Positions 7,457 through 15,734 of a DNA stretch of 64,000 nt are shown piece by piece; within the stretch, counting starts at the first letter, position 1; each line of letters begins with the position of its first letter. The DNA comes from Algimonas arctica (GTDB taxonomy: Bacteria > Pseudomonadota > Alphaproteobacteria > Caulobacterales > Maricaulaceae). The DNA is taken from NCBI RefSeq assembly GCF_014652695.1, contig NZ_BMZH01000010.1:1-64000 (forward strand), given 5' to 3'. The translations under genes and the position numbers were made by a program. Under the pieces are notes generated by a model. The model searched no databases. It was not told the DNA's origin and saw only the letters and a list, made by a program, of their open reading frames with translations.

Positions 7457-7717
7457 TTAGTCTTCCATCCCAAGGAACGCTCTTTGGGCGGTCCAATCTA
7501 GGGACAGGTTCGGGGACAGTCGTCGTAATTGATCAACCGTCATATCGACGGGATGCTTCCAATCGATAATATCTTTCACGATAGAGGGCGCCAAAAATGC
7601 TAACATGAGTGTCCGACTAATATCGCCGCTCTTGCGCGACAGCATCGCGACGAGATTCGCTTGCTTTATGCCCTCACGGGGTGGGGTGATCTCGGTAGTC
7701 TGGATTTGCGTGGTCAT
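7457..7717 (-). pseudogene. Serine-recombinase C-terminal remnant, 86 aa
   Basis: The 86 codons read AFLAPSIVKDIIDWKHP then LSLDWTAQRAFLGM. This is the pattern I know from the extreme C-terminus of the large 'recombinase family' serine recombinases of alphaproteobacteria; the catalytic resolvase domain is absent. A usable ribosome site (GGAGACTTAA before ATG 7717) is present, so the fragment could be expressed as a small protein. It lies 150 bases from a tRNA-Thr 3' fragment, consistent with past site-specific integration. Family assignment is from memory of the motif and moderately sure. Confidence 0.55.
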
Positions 7718-7822
7718 TTAAGTCTCCGTAATCTGCGCCCACACCGTGTGAGCGCTACTACCGAGACAGGGCCCTCAGATCGGGCCGCAGGACACTACCG
7801 CGTGCTTCGCGCGGGAAGTCCA

Positions 7823-7861
7823 GTCGTTAGTTGGGTTAGGTCAAACCGAGATCCTAACGAC
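7823..7861. repeat. 8-base inverted repeat abutting the tRNA fragment
   Basis: GTCGTTAG (7823-7830) and CTAACGAC (7854-7861) are perfect inverted arms 23 bases apart. The right arm ends one base before the tRNA-Thr remnant. Placement suggests an arm-type recombinase site or a hairpin linked to the integration scar. Confidence 0.4.
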
Positions 7862-7862
7862 A

Positions 7863-7911
7863 CGTGATTTGTAATCAGGGGGTCCGCGGTTCGAGTCCGT
7901 GTGGGGGCACA
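7863..7911 (+). pseudogene. 3' half of tRNA-Thr(UGU): probable attachment-site scar
   Basis: From the anticodon loop (ATTTGTAATC, anticodon TGT) to the acceptor end the sequence folds as a tRNA 3' half: variable loop GGGTC, T-arm CGCGG-TTCGAGT-CCGTG, acceptor strand TGGGGGC and discriminator A. The 5' half (acceptor strand, D-arm, 5' anticodon stem) is not present upstream. Integrases commonly use tRNA 3' ends as att sites, leaving such a fragment at the far end of an island. A complete tRNA-Thr(UGU) should lie elsewhere in the genome. Confidence 0.75.
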
Positions 7912-8340
7912 ATTTTACAATAATATCAATGACTTAAACGTGTGTTGAGCTTTATGTAGGTTCACAAGGCATCGCGGGTAGGCATATGGTAAGCACTCGC
8001 GCGCAACTGCTCTCGTCTTACACAAACGTCCGCTTCTTGATCATGAGCTTTGATTCGTCGCCCGCGCAAGCTCTCAGGCCAAGTTCCCTTCAGAGGGCCC
8101 TTGCCCCCCGCCAAAAGCGACGCCTTGATCAATGCCGTAAAGCTAGCACCCGGCCCCCATCGGACCAACAAAATGAGTGAGGGGGTATGTTAAATACACA
8201 CCTTAAAGTCTCTCATTACCGAGTCCAAAAAATTCGAAAATGCCCCCCTCCCCCGAAAACCAGCCATTCAATTATCGAGCTTTCCTTCTGGGCTTTGTGA
8301 ACGTAGCCTAAGACATTCAATTGAGTTTGGGGAAACAGCC
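7912..8340. other. Intergenic region before the hydrolase gene
   Basis: The 429 bases between the tRNA scar and the hydrolase start contain only short open frames without ribosome sites. They must hold the hydrolase promoter, but no clear promoter boxes could be fixed. Confidence 0.4.
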
Positions 8341-10074
8341 ATGACCGCAGGAAAAATGAATGTCTTGCAAAAGAGCTGGACGCTCTTTGTCATCGGTTGG
8401 GCGTTGATCCTGATCGGATTACTGACCGCGCACTTTGTCCAAACGTCCAGCGGTGTTTCGATCACGCCCGTTCAGTATGAACGTGAAGACGGCAAGATGA
8501 TGCGAGCGCTCCTTTACACTCCGGAAGAAGCGACTCCAGCCTCAAAAGCGCCCGGCATTCTTGCGATGCACGGCTATATTAACTCGCGCGAGTTTCAGTC
8601 TGGCTTCGCGATTGAGTTTGCGCGGCGTGGTTATGTCATTCTGACACCTGATCAAAGCGGACACGGATATTCAGACCCGCCTGCTTTTGCCAATGGGTTT
8701 GGAGGGCCCGCGAGCCTCGCTTACCTTCGAGGTTTGGATATCGTCGACACTGACAATATCGGTTTGGAAGGTCATTCTATGGGCGGGTGGGCTGTGTTAG
8801 CCGCGGCGGCGACATATCCGGACCACTATAAAAGCCTTGTTCTTGAGGGATCAAGCACGGGCGCACCGTTCGCATTAAAAGGCACTCCCGATTGGCCACG
8901 AAACTTGGGGCTTGTTTTTTCGAAATTTGACGAGTTCTCCCCTCTGATGTGGGGCACGGCGCGGGCTTCGGATGCGGGCGCAGGCGACAAGATGAAAGCC
9001 GTGTTCAATACAGACGAGACGATCATTGAAGGCAAAGTTTACGGCGACATTGAACTTGGGACAGCAAGAGCGCTCTACCAACCTGCGGTCACTCACCCCG
9101 GAGACCACATCTCGACCGCAGCAATCGGCCATGCGGTTGATTGGTTTGCGCAAACGCTCGACCGCGGAACATCTCTCAGCAGTCGAAATCAAATTTGGGT
9201 TCTGAAGGAAGTTGGAACGCTCATCGCGTTGATTGGATTTGTGGTTCTTTTGCTAGGCAGCTTTGAACTCCTGTTAGCCCTGCCTCAATTCAGCAGGCTT
9301 CGTGCGCGACCGACAGACTTCGCCTATAGCAAGCGTGACCTCAAATGGTGGGCTGTTGCGGTGGTGAGCGCAATCATACCTGTCGCAACATTCTACCCGT
9401 TCTTCAAATTGTCCGAAGCTGTTTTACCGGCCTCTGCGTTACTCCCCCAATCGGTAACGACACAAGTCGCGGTTTGGGCAGTCCTCAACGCCATCATTCT
9501 AACGCTGATCGGACTTTTGGTGCGGGGCGCTCCCGTTAAAACAGAGACGAAAGTCGGACGGGCGCTGATCATTGCCTTACTCACTGTGGGCATAGGGTAC
9601 TTTGCAACATGGCTCGCCAGCGCGGTGTTTCACCTCGATTTCAGATTTTGGATCGTCGGCGTTAAACTGCTCAGCATCACTCAAGCAAAGATTGCTATCA
9701 TCTACCTGTTTCCTTTTGCCGTGTACTTTCTTCTCGCATCACGCGCGTTGCACATTGGGATGTCCAACTTGGATGATCGTCCTTGGACCGAATATGCGGC
9801 GAACATCGCGATGCTAGCGGGTGGGTTCTTGATCTTTTTGATCGTCCAATATTCCACGCTCTTTATGACGGGCACGCTTATTACGCCTAACGAGCCCCTC
9901 AACACGATCATCATGCATCAGTTTGTGCCGCTGATGCTCATCATCGCGGTGATCGGTACATTTACCTACCAGCGTACGGGCAGTTACCTTCCGGGGGCTT
10001 TCATAAACACCCTCTTCGTGACCTGGTACATCGTGGCTAGCCAAGCCATCCAGTATCCGAATATTGTCGGCTAA
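8341..10074 (+). CDS. Alpha/beta hydrolase fused to a multi-span membrane domain
   Basis: The 577-residue protein starts at ATG 8341 (GGGGAAACAGCC ahead). One N-terminal span (residues about 12-32) precedes an exported alpha/beta hydrolase domain: oxyanion region AMHGYINS, then the nucleophile elbow GLEGHSMGG with Ser146, and a plausible catalytic His in HPGDHIS near 256. From about 285 to the end there are seven or eight membrane spans (for example VGTLIALIGFVVLLLGSFELLL and PGAFINTLFVTWYIVAS). The hydrolase resembles dienelactone-hydrolase/esterase types; the substrate is unknown. It stands alone between the tRNA scar and IS6 debris and may be island cargo. Confidence 0.82.
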   Translation: MTAGKMNVLQKSWTLFVIGWALILIGLLTAHFVQTSSGVSITPVQYEREDGKMMRALLYTPEEATPASKAPGILAMHGYINSREFQSGFAIEFARRGYVILTPDQSGHGYSDPPAFANGFGGPASLAYLRGLDIVDTDNIGLEGHSMGGWAVLAAAATYPDHYKSLVLEGSSTGAPFALKGTPDWPRNLGLVFSKFDEFSPLMWGTARASDAGAGDKMKAVFNTDETIIEGKVYGDIELGTARALYQPAVTHPGDHISTAAIGHAVDWFAQTLDRGTSLSSRNQIWVLKEVGTLIALIGFVVLLLGSFELLLALPQFSRLRARPTDFAYSKRDLKWWAVAVVSAIIPVATFYPFFKLSEAVLPASALLPQSVTTQVAVWAVLNAIILTLIGLLVRGAPVKTETKVGRALIIALLTVGIGYFATWLASAVFHLDFRFWIVGVKLLSITQAKIAIIYLFPFAVYFLLASRALHIGMSNLDDRPWTEYAANIAMLAGGFLIFLIVQYSTLFMTGTLITPNEPLNTIIMHQFVPLMLIIAVIGTFTYQRTGSYLPGAFINTLFVTWYIVASQAIQYPNIVG

Positions 10075-10076
10075 CA

Positions 10077-10107
10077 CTATCGAGAAACTTTAGAGACGTT
10101 TCGATAG
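10077..10107 (+). terminator. Hairpin after the hydrolase gene
   Basis: CTATCGA-GAAAC pairs with GTTTCGATAG around an eight-base loop, with a two-base bulge, starting three bases after the stop codon. No T-run follows, so termination efficiency is uncertain. Confidence 0.4.
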
Positions 10108-10337
10108 GTTCGACAGCATCCCCCTAGTCATGATAATCCCCAAAGCGGAAGTTAGCTCAGCGTCTTACTTTGAGGCGAGTTTAAGACGCTCGCCAAGGCT
10201 CCTTAGTGGCGATTTTCGCCCACGTCTCGACCATCTTTGTTCAATGAGTACGCGGTATCAGAGGATCTAACGTAAAACCTCAGTATTAGTGAATGAGGTG
10301 GCGATGGTTCTAAAACAGCTCAAGATCGAACGAGGCC

Positions 10338-11007
10338 GTATTGTCAGCTTAAACGGCGTCAGCCGCATTTCTAACAAATCAGCCCCCCCCCCTAGACTGC
10401 GATCAACCCCCGCCATTCGATGATTGAGGCATCACGCATGGCTGCACCGTAAGACCGGAGCTTGTCTGTGACGACTATTCGCGTTTGCCCGGACCGTTTC
10501 ATCGCCTTTTTCAAGAACCGATGCGCCGCCAGTTTTAGCGTTTCTTGGTCACAAAACACGCCAGCACTTCGCCTTCATGGTCAACGGCCCTCCATAGATA
10601 ATGCTGGGCCCCGTTAATTTCACAAAGACCTCATCGAGGTGCCGTTTCTATTGCGTATGTCCACGCAGGTAGGCTGATCGTCTCGACCGGACCTGCTTTG
10701 CAAAGATTGGCGCGAACCGATCGACCCAAAGCCGGACGCTTTCATGCAAACGTCAATCCCGCGCTCATGAAGCAAATCTTCGACGTTTCTAACGGAGAGC
10801 GGGAACCTCACATACATCATCACGCCCGCTGGATGATTTCCCGAGACGTTTTGAAGTAACAAAACGGGATGTGGGTCATGGACAGGCCATAGCGCATCCA
10901 TTTTAGCGCGTGTTCCGCTGACAGTCCCACTGAGTGGCATGAGTTGATAGCAGTCTAGGGGGGTGATTTGTTAGAAATGCAGATGTCGCCGTTTAAGCTG
11001 ACAATAC
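10338..11007 (-). mobile_element. Decayed IS6-family element with an extra inverted right end
   Basis: The element is bounded by GTATTGTCAGCTTAAACGGCG at 10338 and its inverse ending at 11007. On the minus strand a transposase relic runs from TSREIIQ through NVEDLLHERGIDVC to DKLRSYGAAMRDAS. It is shortened by an internal deletion joining SYGAAMRDA to the C-terminal ASIIEWRGLIAV block, and broken by several frameshifts. The true left end (GGGACTGTCAG) is at 10918-10928. Outside it, 10936-11007 is an inverted copy of the right end. The same odd architecture is seen in the element at 12350. Confidence 0.75.
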
Positions 11008-11151
11008 CCTCAAACGCCCCCGGTTAGTTCAACTGAGAGTGAGCGGCTATTCTTATAGGTGTTGCCTGACCAATTCGACTAGTCCAGCTGATTGATACGG
11101 TTTTAGATTGGATAAATTCATAGGGGCAGGCCAACGGTAAAAGTCGCTCTG

Positions 11152-11406
11152 TTGGGAGGCCTTGACCTTCACAAGACTTACTATGAGAAAGTTTTTGATC
11201 TTGGTGTCGCAATCGAACAGCATATTTCGGGTCGAGACAGCAATATGAACCCCTGTTTTGACAAGGAATTTAAATTTATCCAGGGCAGTATGAACCGCAA
11301 ATTTAATTTGAACGATACTTCAAGCATTTTTGGTGGCAAACGATTGATAAATTGGTTCCAGTCTAACTACGAAGTCTTGGACAAAGTTACGGTAAAAGTT
11401 GAATAA
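11152..11406 (+). CDS. Hypothetical protein, 84 codons, possibly a gene remnant
   Basis: The frame opens at TTG 11152 without a convincing ribosome site and ends at TAA 11406. The sequence (GLDLHKTYYEKVFDLGVAIE, later FDKEFKFIQGSMNRKFNLN) is protein-like in composition, AT-richer than the core genes and without signal peptide or membrane span. It lies 145 bases from the end of an IS6 element, so it may be the 3' part of a gene cut by the element. I do not recognise the family. Confidence 0.4.
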   Translation: MGGLDLHKTYYEKVFDLGVAIEQHISGRDSNMNPCFDKEFKFIQGSMNRKFNLNDTSSIFGGKRLINWFQSNYEVLDKVTVKVE

Positions 11407-11452
11407 CCCTACACACTATGGATTACGTGAAATCCGAACCGCAGTGGGCCAT

Positions 11453-12115
11453 TTAGTCAACTCGCCGCGTTAGCCTCTGCTCAAACCGCCTATACCAGAT
11501 TTCATCCCCATCATAGGAAACCTCCATAAAAATCTTATACCCCGTATTTCCAAGGGGGGACCGGGTAAATCTTCGACTGGTTAAAACTCCATCAGCGTCT
11601 TTATGCATTTTAGATGTTGTCACCCCCGTGAGTGGGTCTTGCGACAATTCCCAGTAATCGCCGTTGGGGCCAACAACAAGAGAAACTATTTTTCCTTCCA
11701 CCGGATTAAACGCTCTGAGGGAGTGGCCTTCATAATTAATTTCTGGGATAACAGTTGTCGTCACCTGCGAGTACTCATCAAACGAGGGTTGGACGTTTTG
11801 ATAGCCCTGAAATCTCCCAGTTTCTTGGCCAGTGGCATCATACATGATCCACACGCATTCCCACTCTCCCTGTTGATAGGAAAATAGCTCTAGCGCAGAT
11901 TTTTCTGCTGCGCCTAAAGTTTCCCTGTCAACTTTGTTGTTTTCAAGAGGTTGGTTTTCACTTACAATTTCAGATGATGTATCTAGAGTTGGTTCAACCA
12001 GTTCATTGGTAGCCGAGCTAGTTGGCGAATCGCAGGCTGAGATGAATAATATTCCAAAAGTCGGAAAAATAATTTTATTATTTATAAACTTCAAACAAAG
12101 CTTTGAACTACCCAT
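11453..12115 (-). CDS. Predicted lipoprotein, 220 aa, unknown function
   Basis: I choose ATG 12115 because GAAGGA lies seven bases upstream; a TTG start at 12130 is also possible. Residues 14-28 form a lipoprotein signal with lipobox FISAC and acylated Cys28. A low-complexity Ser/Thr/Glu linker follows, then a compact domain starting near 85 (YQQGEWECVWIMYDATGQE) rich in beta strands, ending RFEQRLTRRVD. The pattern of a Trp-rich first strand and 'TGQETGRFQGYQ' recalls DUF1579-like beta-barrel domains, but this is tentative. The gene is AT-rich compared with the core genes and lies between two IS6 elements, so it is likely transferred cargo. Confidence 0.65.
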   Translation of the reverse strand: MGSSKLCLKFINNKIIFPTFGILFISACDSPTSSATNELVEPTLDTSSEIVSENQPLENNKVDRETLGAAEKSALELFSYQQGEWECVWIMYDATGQETGRFQGYQNVQPSFDEYSQVTTTVIPEINYEGHSLRAFNPVEGKIVSLVVGPNGDYWELSQDPLTGVTTSKMHKDADGVLTSRRFTRSPLGNTGYKIFMEVSYDGDEIWYRRFEQRLTRRVD

Positions 12116-12349
12116 CACAAAATCCTTCAAGACCTCGCAAAGGTCTGTCTAATTTCGGAAGAAAATGACAATATTTGAAAAATTTACGTTGACTGCATAA
12201 ATTGCTTCATCTCAATGCTTCCTACTAGGATTACACTTACACAATATTGGGAATTTTTCAAGATACGTCACAAATTCCGTTCGGGCTTGCAGATAGGTCT
12301 ATGTGTGAAGGCGAATTATCTCGAATCTAGCCCGACTTGGGGAATGGCA

Positions 12350-13282
12350 TTGTCAGCTTAAACGGCGAGGGTCAAATTTCTAACAATTGGGACTACGCCT
12401 AAACTGCGATCAACCCCCGCCATTCAATGATTGACGCATCACGCATGGCTTTGAAACGAGTCCGGCTTTCGAGATGCCTTTGATGGTTGAAGGGCATTGT
12501 CAGTGAAATCTGAGCTTGAAGCGATGCGCTAGGGTCACTCCATGACCCAAAACCCGTTTCGATATTTCAAAACATCTCGCGAAGTTATCAAACTCGCCGT
12601 GATGATGAATGTTCGCTTCGCAATGTCGAAGACCTGCTGCATGAACGTGGGGTCGACGTCTGCCATGAGAGTATCCGTCTCTGGGTCGACCGGTTCGGTC
12701 CAGTCTTCGCGAAGCGGATACGTGCAAAACGTTCGTTTTATCTAAGCGAACATCTGCAATGGAAATGACTCCTCGATGCGGTCTTTGTAAAGATCAATGG
12801 CCTCAAGCATTAACTATGGCGGGCCGTCGATCACGAAGGGGAGATCCTGAAGTGCTATGTCACCAAGAAACGCGATAAACTGGCGGCGCATCGGTTCTGG
12901 AAGAAGGCGATGAAACGGTACGGACGACCCCGAATAGTCGTCACAGACAAGCTCAGATCCTACGGCGCTGCCATGCGCGATATCGGCAATCAAGAACGTC
13001 AAAACACCGAACAGTATGAGCGCAATCGAGCGGAGAATTCCCATCGACCATTCAGACGACAAGAACATGCCATGACGCGCTTTTGGAAAATCTCGACGCT
13101 TCAGAAATTCGTCTCAAATCAGGCCGCAGTCTACAATCACTTCAACCATCAAAGGCATCTCGAAAGCCGGACTCGTTTCAAAGCCATGCGTGATGCGTCA
13201 ATCATTGAATGGCGGGGGTTGATCGCAGTTTAGGCGTAGTCCCAATTGTTAGAAATTTGACCCTCGCCGTTTAAGCTGACAA
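12350..13282 (+). mobile_element. IS6-family element bounded by 143-base perfect inverted repeats
   Basis: The transposase frame starts at ATG 12541 (MTQNPFRYFKTSREVIKLAV) but is broken by a deletion of about a dozen bases near 12620 and by later frameshifts. Downstream blocks (VTKKRDKLAAHRFWKKAMKR, VVTDKLRSYGAAMRDIG, NRAENSHRPFRRQEHAM, NHFNHQRHLESR) are clearly IS6-type DDE transposase. The genuine left end GGCATTGTCAG is at 12493. To its left, 12350-12492 is an exact inverted copy of the right end 13140-13282, including the last 30 codons of the gene. It borders the mer genes and probably took part in moving them. Confidence 0.85.
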
Positions 13283-13323
13283 CACCCTATCGACCACTAT
13301 CCTATGTATAATCTTGAATCCCC

Positions 13324-14745
13324 TTAGCCTGCACAGCACGAAAGTTTCGATACATCTTTGTCGAATGTTTGCGCCGCTAGTTTCAACCCTTCGACCGTTG
13401 TCAGATAGGGAAAGATCATCTCGCCAAGTTCAGTGAATGTCATACCGATCTTGATCGCCAATGCCGTCGTTTGAATTGTATCTGCGCCTTCGGGCGCAAG
13501 AATATGTGCACCGACCAATCGATTGTCTTTGCCATCCGCAATGAGCTTAATTAGCCCGCGCGTGTCACGAGCGGCCAACGCTCGCGGAACGTGTTTGAGA
13601 TCAAGCGTTGACGTTTTAACATCAATGCCCTGCGAGCGAGCTTGCGCTTCTGTCAGACCGACTGTTGCGTAATTCGGGTCGGTGAAGACGACCGCAGGCA
13701 TGACGTGATTACTGTAATGCAGGTGATTGCCGTTCAAGGCATTTTGTGCCGCGAGTTTGGCACCATAAGCCGCCATATAGACATATTCATCTCGGCCTGT
13801 GACATCGCCTGCCGCATAGATTCCAGCAACATTCGTCTGCAGAAAATCATCAACAATGATGCCGCCGTTTTTTGCGAGCTTAACACCTATTTCCTCAAGG
13901 CCGAAGCCAGCGGTATTGGCTTTGCGCCCCGTCGCGACCAATACCCGCTCTGCCCTTAAATCGTGCGTTTCACCCTCATATTGATAACGAAGGCAAATTT
14001 CCCCGTCGTCCTCTATCGATTCATAAACTGAGCCACAGTGGACGTCGATGCCTTCATCTCTCAGATAATCCGTGAGCGCTTCGCTGATTTCAGGTTCAGC
14101 GCCGTCGAGGACATTAGACCGACATAGCAATGTCACTTTTGTCCCCATGCGAGAGAACATCTGCCCCAACTCACAGCCAATCACCCCCGCACCGATAACG
14201 ATCATAGATTTGGGCAATGTAGTGAGATCAAGCGCACTCGTACTATCAAGATAGGGCACGCTCAAAATACCATTAATTGGCGGAATAAATGAATGTGATC
14301 CTGTCGTAATAATGATCTTGTCAGATTTGTATTGCTGTCCACCAACGTCAACACCGTTTTGGACAAGCCTTGCCATGCCTTCAATGTATGAGATGGTCTC
14401 ATATTGAGGGAGGAGATCCGCATACTTCGCTTGTCGTAACTCTAAGACGAGTTCGTTTTTATGGTCTATGACATCCTTCCACCTGTCGAGTTTTGCCTCA
14501 CCGCTGATACCGTTGAACCGTTGAGCCACAGCTCTCGCCTGCATAGCTTCGGCGGCGCGAATCATGGTTTTGGACGGGACGCAACCAACATTGACGCAAG
14601 TGCCCCCGATGGTGCCACCGCCTATAATCGCGACATGTTTACCTTGTTCGGCAGCCGTGATTGCAGCAGAAAACCCCGCCGAACCAGGCCCGACAACGAT
14701 GAGATCAAACACGTTTTTTGCGCGAACGGTATCGTTCTTAGTCAT
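13324..14745 (-). CDS. merA: Mercuric reductase
   Basis: The 473-residue flavoprotein reduces Hg(II) to volatile Hg(0) with NADPH in the cytosol. It starts at ATG 14745 behind AGAAGGG, which lies in the end of merF. FAD-binding VVGPGSAGFSAAI comes first, then the redox pair GGTCVNVGCVPSK, NAD(P)-binding VIGAGVIGCELGQ, the AAGDVTGRDEYVY flavin motif, and the C-terminal vicinal cysteines SCCAG that deliver Hg(II). The N-terminal HMA domain present in many MerA proteins is absent. It is the last gene of merT-merP-merF-merA. Confidence 0.95.
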   Translation of the reverse strand: MTKNDTVRAKNVFDLIVVGPGSAGFSAAITAAEQGKHVAIIGGGTIGGTCVNVGCVPSKTMIRAAEAMQARAVAQRFNGISGEAKLDRWKDVIDHKNELVLELRQAKYADLLPQYETISYIEGMARLVQNGVDVGGQQYKSDKIIITTGSHSFIPPINGILSVPYLDSTSALDLTTLPKSMIVIGAGVIGCELGQMFSRMGTKVTLLCRSNVLDGAEPEISEALTDYLRDEGIDVHCGSVYESIEDDGEICLRYQYEGETHDLRAERVLVATGRKANTAGFGLEEIGVKLAKNGGIIVDDFLQTNVAGIYAAGDVTGRDEYVYMAAYGAKLAAQNALNGNHLHYSNHVMPAVVFTDPNYATVGLTEAQARSQGIDVKTSTLDLKHVPRALAARDTRGLIKLIADGKDNRLVGAHILAPEGADTIQTTALAIKIGMTFTELGEMIFPYLTTVEGLKLAAQTFDKDVSKLSCCAG

Positions 14746-14746
14746 G

Positions 14747-14977
14747 CTATTCCCTTCTTGAATTATTATTTTTAGTGGGGTTTTGACGACGCCAGACTGC
14801 GTAAACTGTAAGCAGAACAAAAACGATCAGTGTCGGCAATAACACATAGTCCAAATACCCAGTGAGAGCCGATAACCCCACAAAGCTCAAGAGAATGACG
14901 AGAATGGGTGTAAAGCAGCACAATGCGGCAATGATTGTGCCAACGATACTGACGCCCAACAAAGAGCGTAACTTCAC
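14747..14977 (-). CDS. merF: Mercury transport protein MerF
   Basis: This 76-residue inner-membrane protein has two spans. A vicinal cysteine pair (AALCCFTP) lies in the first span, as in MerF, which passes Hg(II) through the membrane to MerA. The start is GTG 14977, one base after the merP stop, and the gene ends one base before merA, so the three genes are tightly coupled. The second cysteine pair found in some MerF proteins is not visible. Confidence 0.85.
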   Translation of the reverse strand: MKLRSLLGVSIVGTIIAALCCFTPILVILLSFVGLSALTGYLDYVLLPTLIVFVLLTVYAVWRRQNPTKNNNSRRE

Positions 14978-14978
14978 C

Positions 14979-15311
14979 TTAATTTTTCACTTCACTGGCC
15001 GGATAGCCAACGCCTGTAGAGGCCGCAGCAATTTGAGTCGCAGATGTCTTTTGCGGATCGTAAACAACGGTTGCTATTTTGCTGCCAAAATCGATGTCCA
15101 CGGCTTTAACCCCGTCAACACGTTTCATGGCTTTCTTCACGGAAATGGGGCATGTGGCGCAGGTCATGTTACCAATCGTGAAAGACGCTGTAATCTCAGT
15201 CGTAGCCGCCTCAGTTTGAGCGTAGGCGGAACTGAATGAGGGACAGCAAATCGCGAATGCGCCTGTCGCCAAGGTTGCGACGCCCGCCAGTATCAAAACA
15301 AATTTATTCAT
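14979..15311 (-). CDS. merP: Periplasmic mercury-binding protein MerP
   Basis: The 110-residue protein has an N-terminal signal peptide (about 1-31, cleavage after SSAYA). An HMA-type metal-binding domain follows, with GNMTCATCPISVKKAMKRV holding the Hg(II)-binding cysteine pair. MerP captures Hg(II) in the periplasm and hands it to MerT. The domain ends in the usual VYDPQKTSATQIAAAS.GVGYPA. The gene lies 12 bases after merT and one base before merF. Confidence 0.93.
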   Translation of the reverse strand: MNKFVLILAGVATLATGAFAICCPSFSSAYAQTEAATTEITASFTIGNMTCATCPISVKKAMKRVDGVKAVDIDFGSKIATVVYDPQKTSATQIAAASTGVGYPASEVKN

Positions 15312-15323
15312 CGTCTTTCCTTT

Positions 15324-15683
15324 TTAGTAAAACAGTGGGGCCCAATAATCGATGGTCTGGGCTAGTATGATGGCGACCGTCGCCAACCATAATGCGATTT
15401 TCGTGTTTCGGGAGGATTGGGGTTTCGCACAGTGAGTTCCTGCCTCACACGGCTCCGCCTTTTTGAAATATACGTGCCAAAAGCCAGCCCCCAAGAACAC
15501 AACGGCGATGCCGATGAATACGGGTTTATAGGGTTCCAATGCGGTTAAATTCCCGATCCATGCCCCGGAAACACCAAGGCTGATTAGAGCTAACGGCACG
15601 ATACAGCACGATGACGCTAAAATAGCACCTATCACACCACCGGTCGCTAAAAGGCCGCCTCGATTTTGGTTTTCAGCTTTCAT
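15324..15683 (-). CDS. merT: Mercury transporter MerT
   Basis: The 119-residue inner-membrane protein has three spans. The first carries the cysteine pair of MerT (ILASSCCIVPLALISLGVSGAW), and the second cysteine pair appears in the loop as CEAGTHC. It brings Hg(II) from MerP to the cytosolic reductase. I take ATG 15683 (MKAENQNRGG) as start: the in-frame ATG at 15695 falls inside the predicted -10 box. The 5' leader is then only a few bases long with no ribosome site, so translation may be nearly leaderless. Confidence 0.9.
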   Translation of the reverse strand: MKAENQNRGGLLATGGVIGAILASSCCIVPLALISLGVSGAWIGNLTALEPYKPVFIGIAVVFLGAGFWHVYFKKAEPCEAGTHCAKPQSSRNTKIALWLATVAIILAQTIDYWAPLFY

Positions 15684-15693
15684 AAGATAAGGC

Positions 15694-15725
15694 ATAACCC
15701 CTATAGTAACTATAGATACAAGGGA
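15694..15725. promoter_or_regulatory. MerR operator and mer promoter
   Basis: A perfect 7-1-7 dyad, CTATAGT-A-ACTATAG, lies at 15701-15715 between merT and merR. Read toward merT it is framed by a -35-like TTGTAT and a -10-like TTATGC 18 bases apart. A long spacer filled by the dyad is the classical MerR arrangement, in which Hg-MerR untwists the promoter. The same site should repress merR. Confidence 0.75.
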
Positions 15726-15734
15726 AAAAATGTC

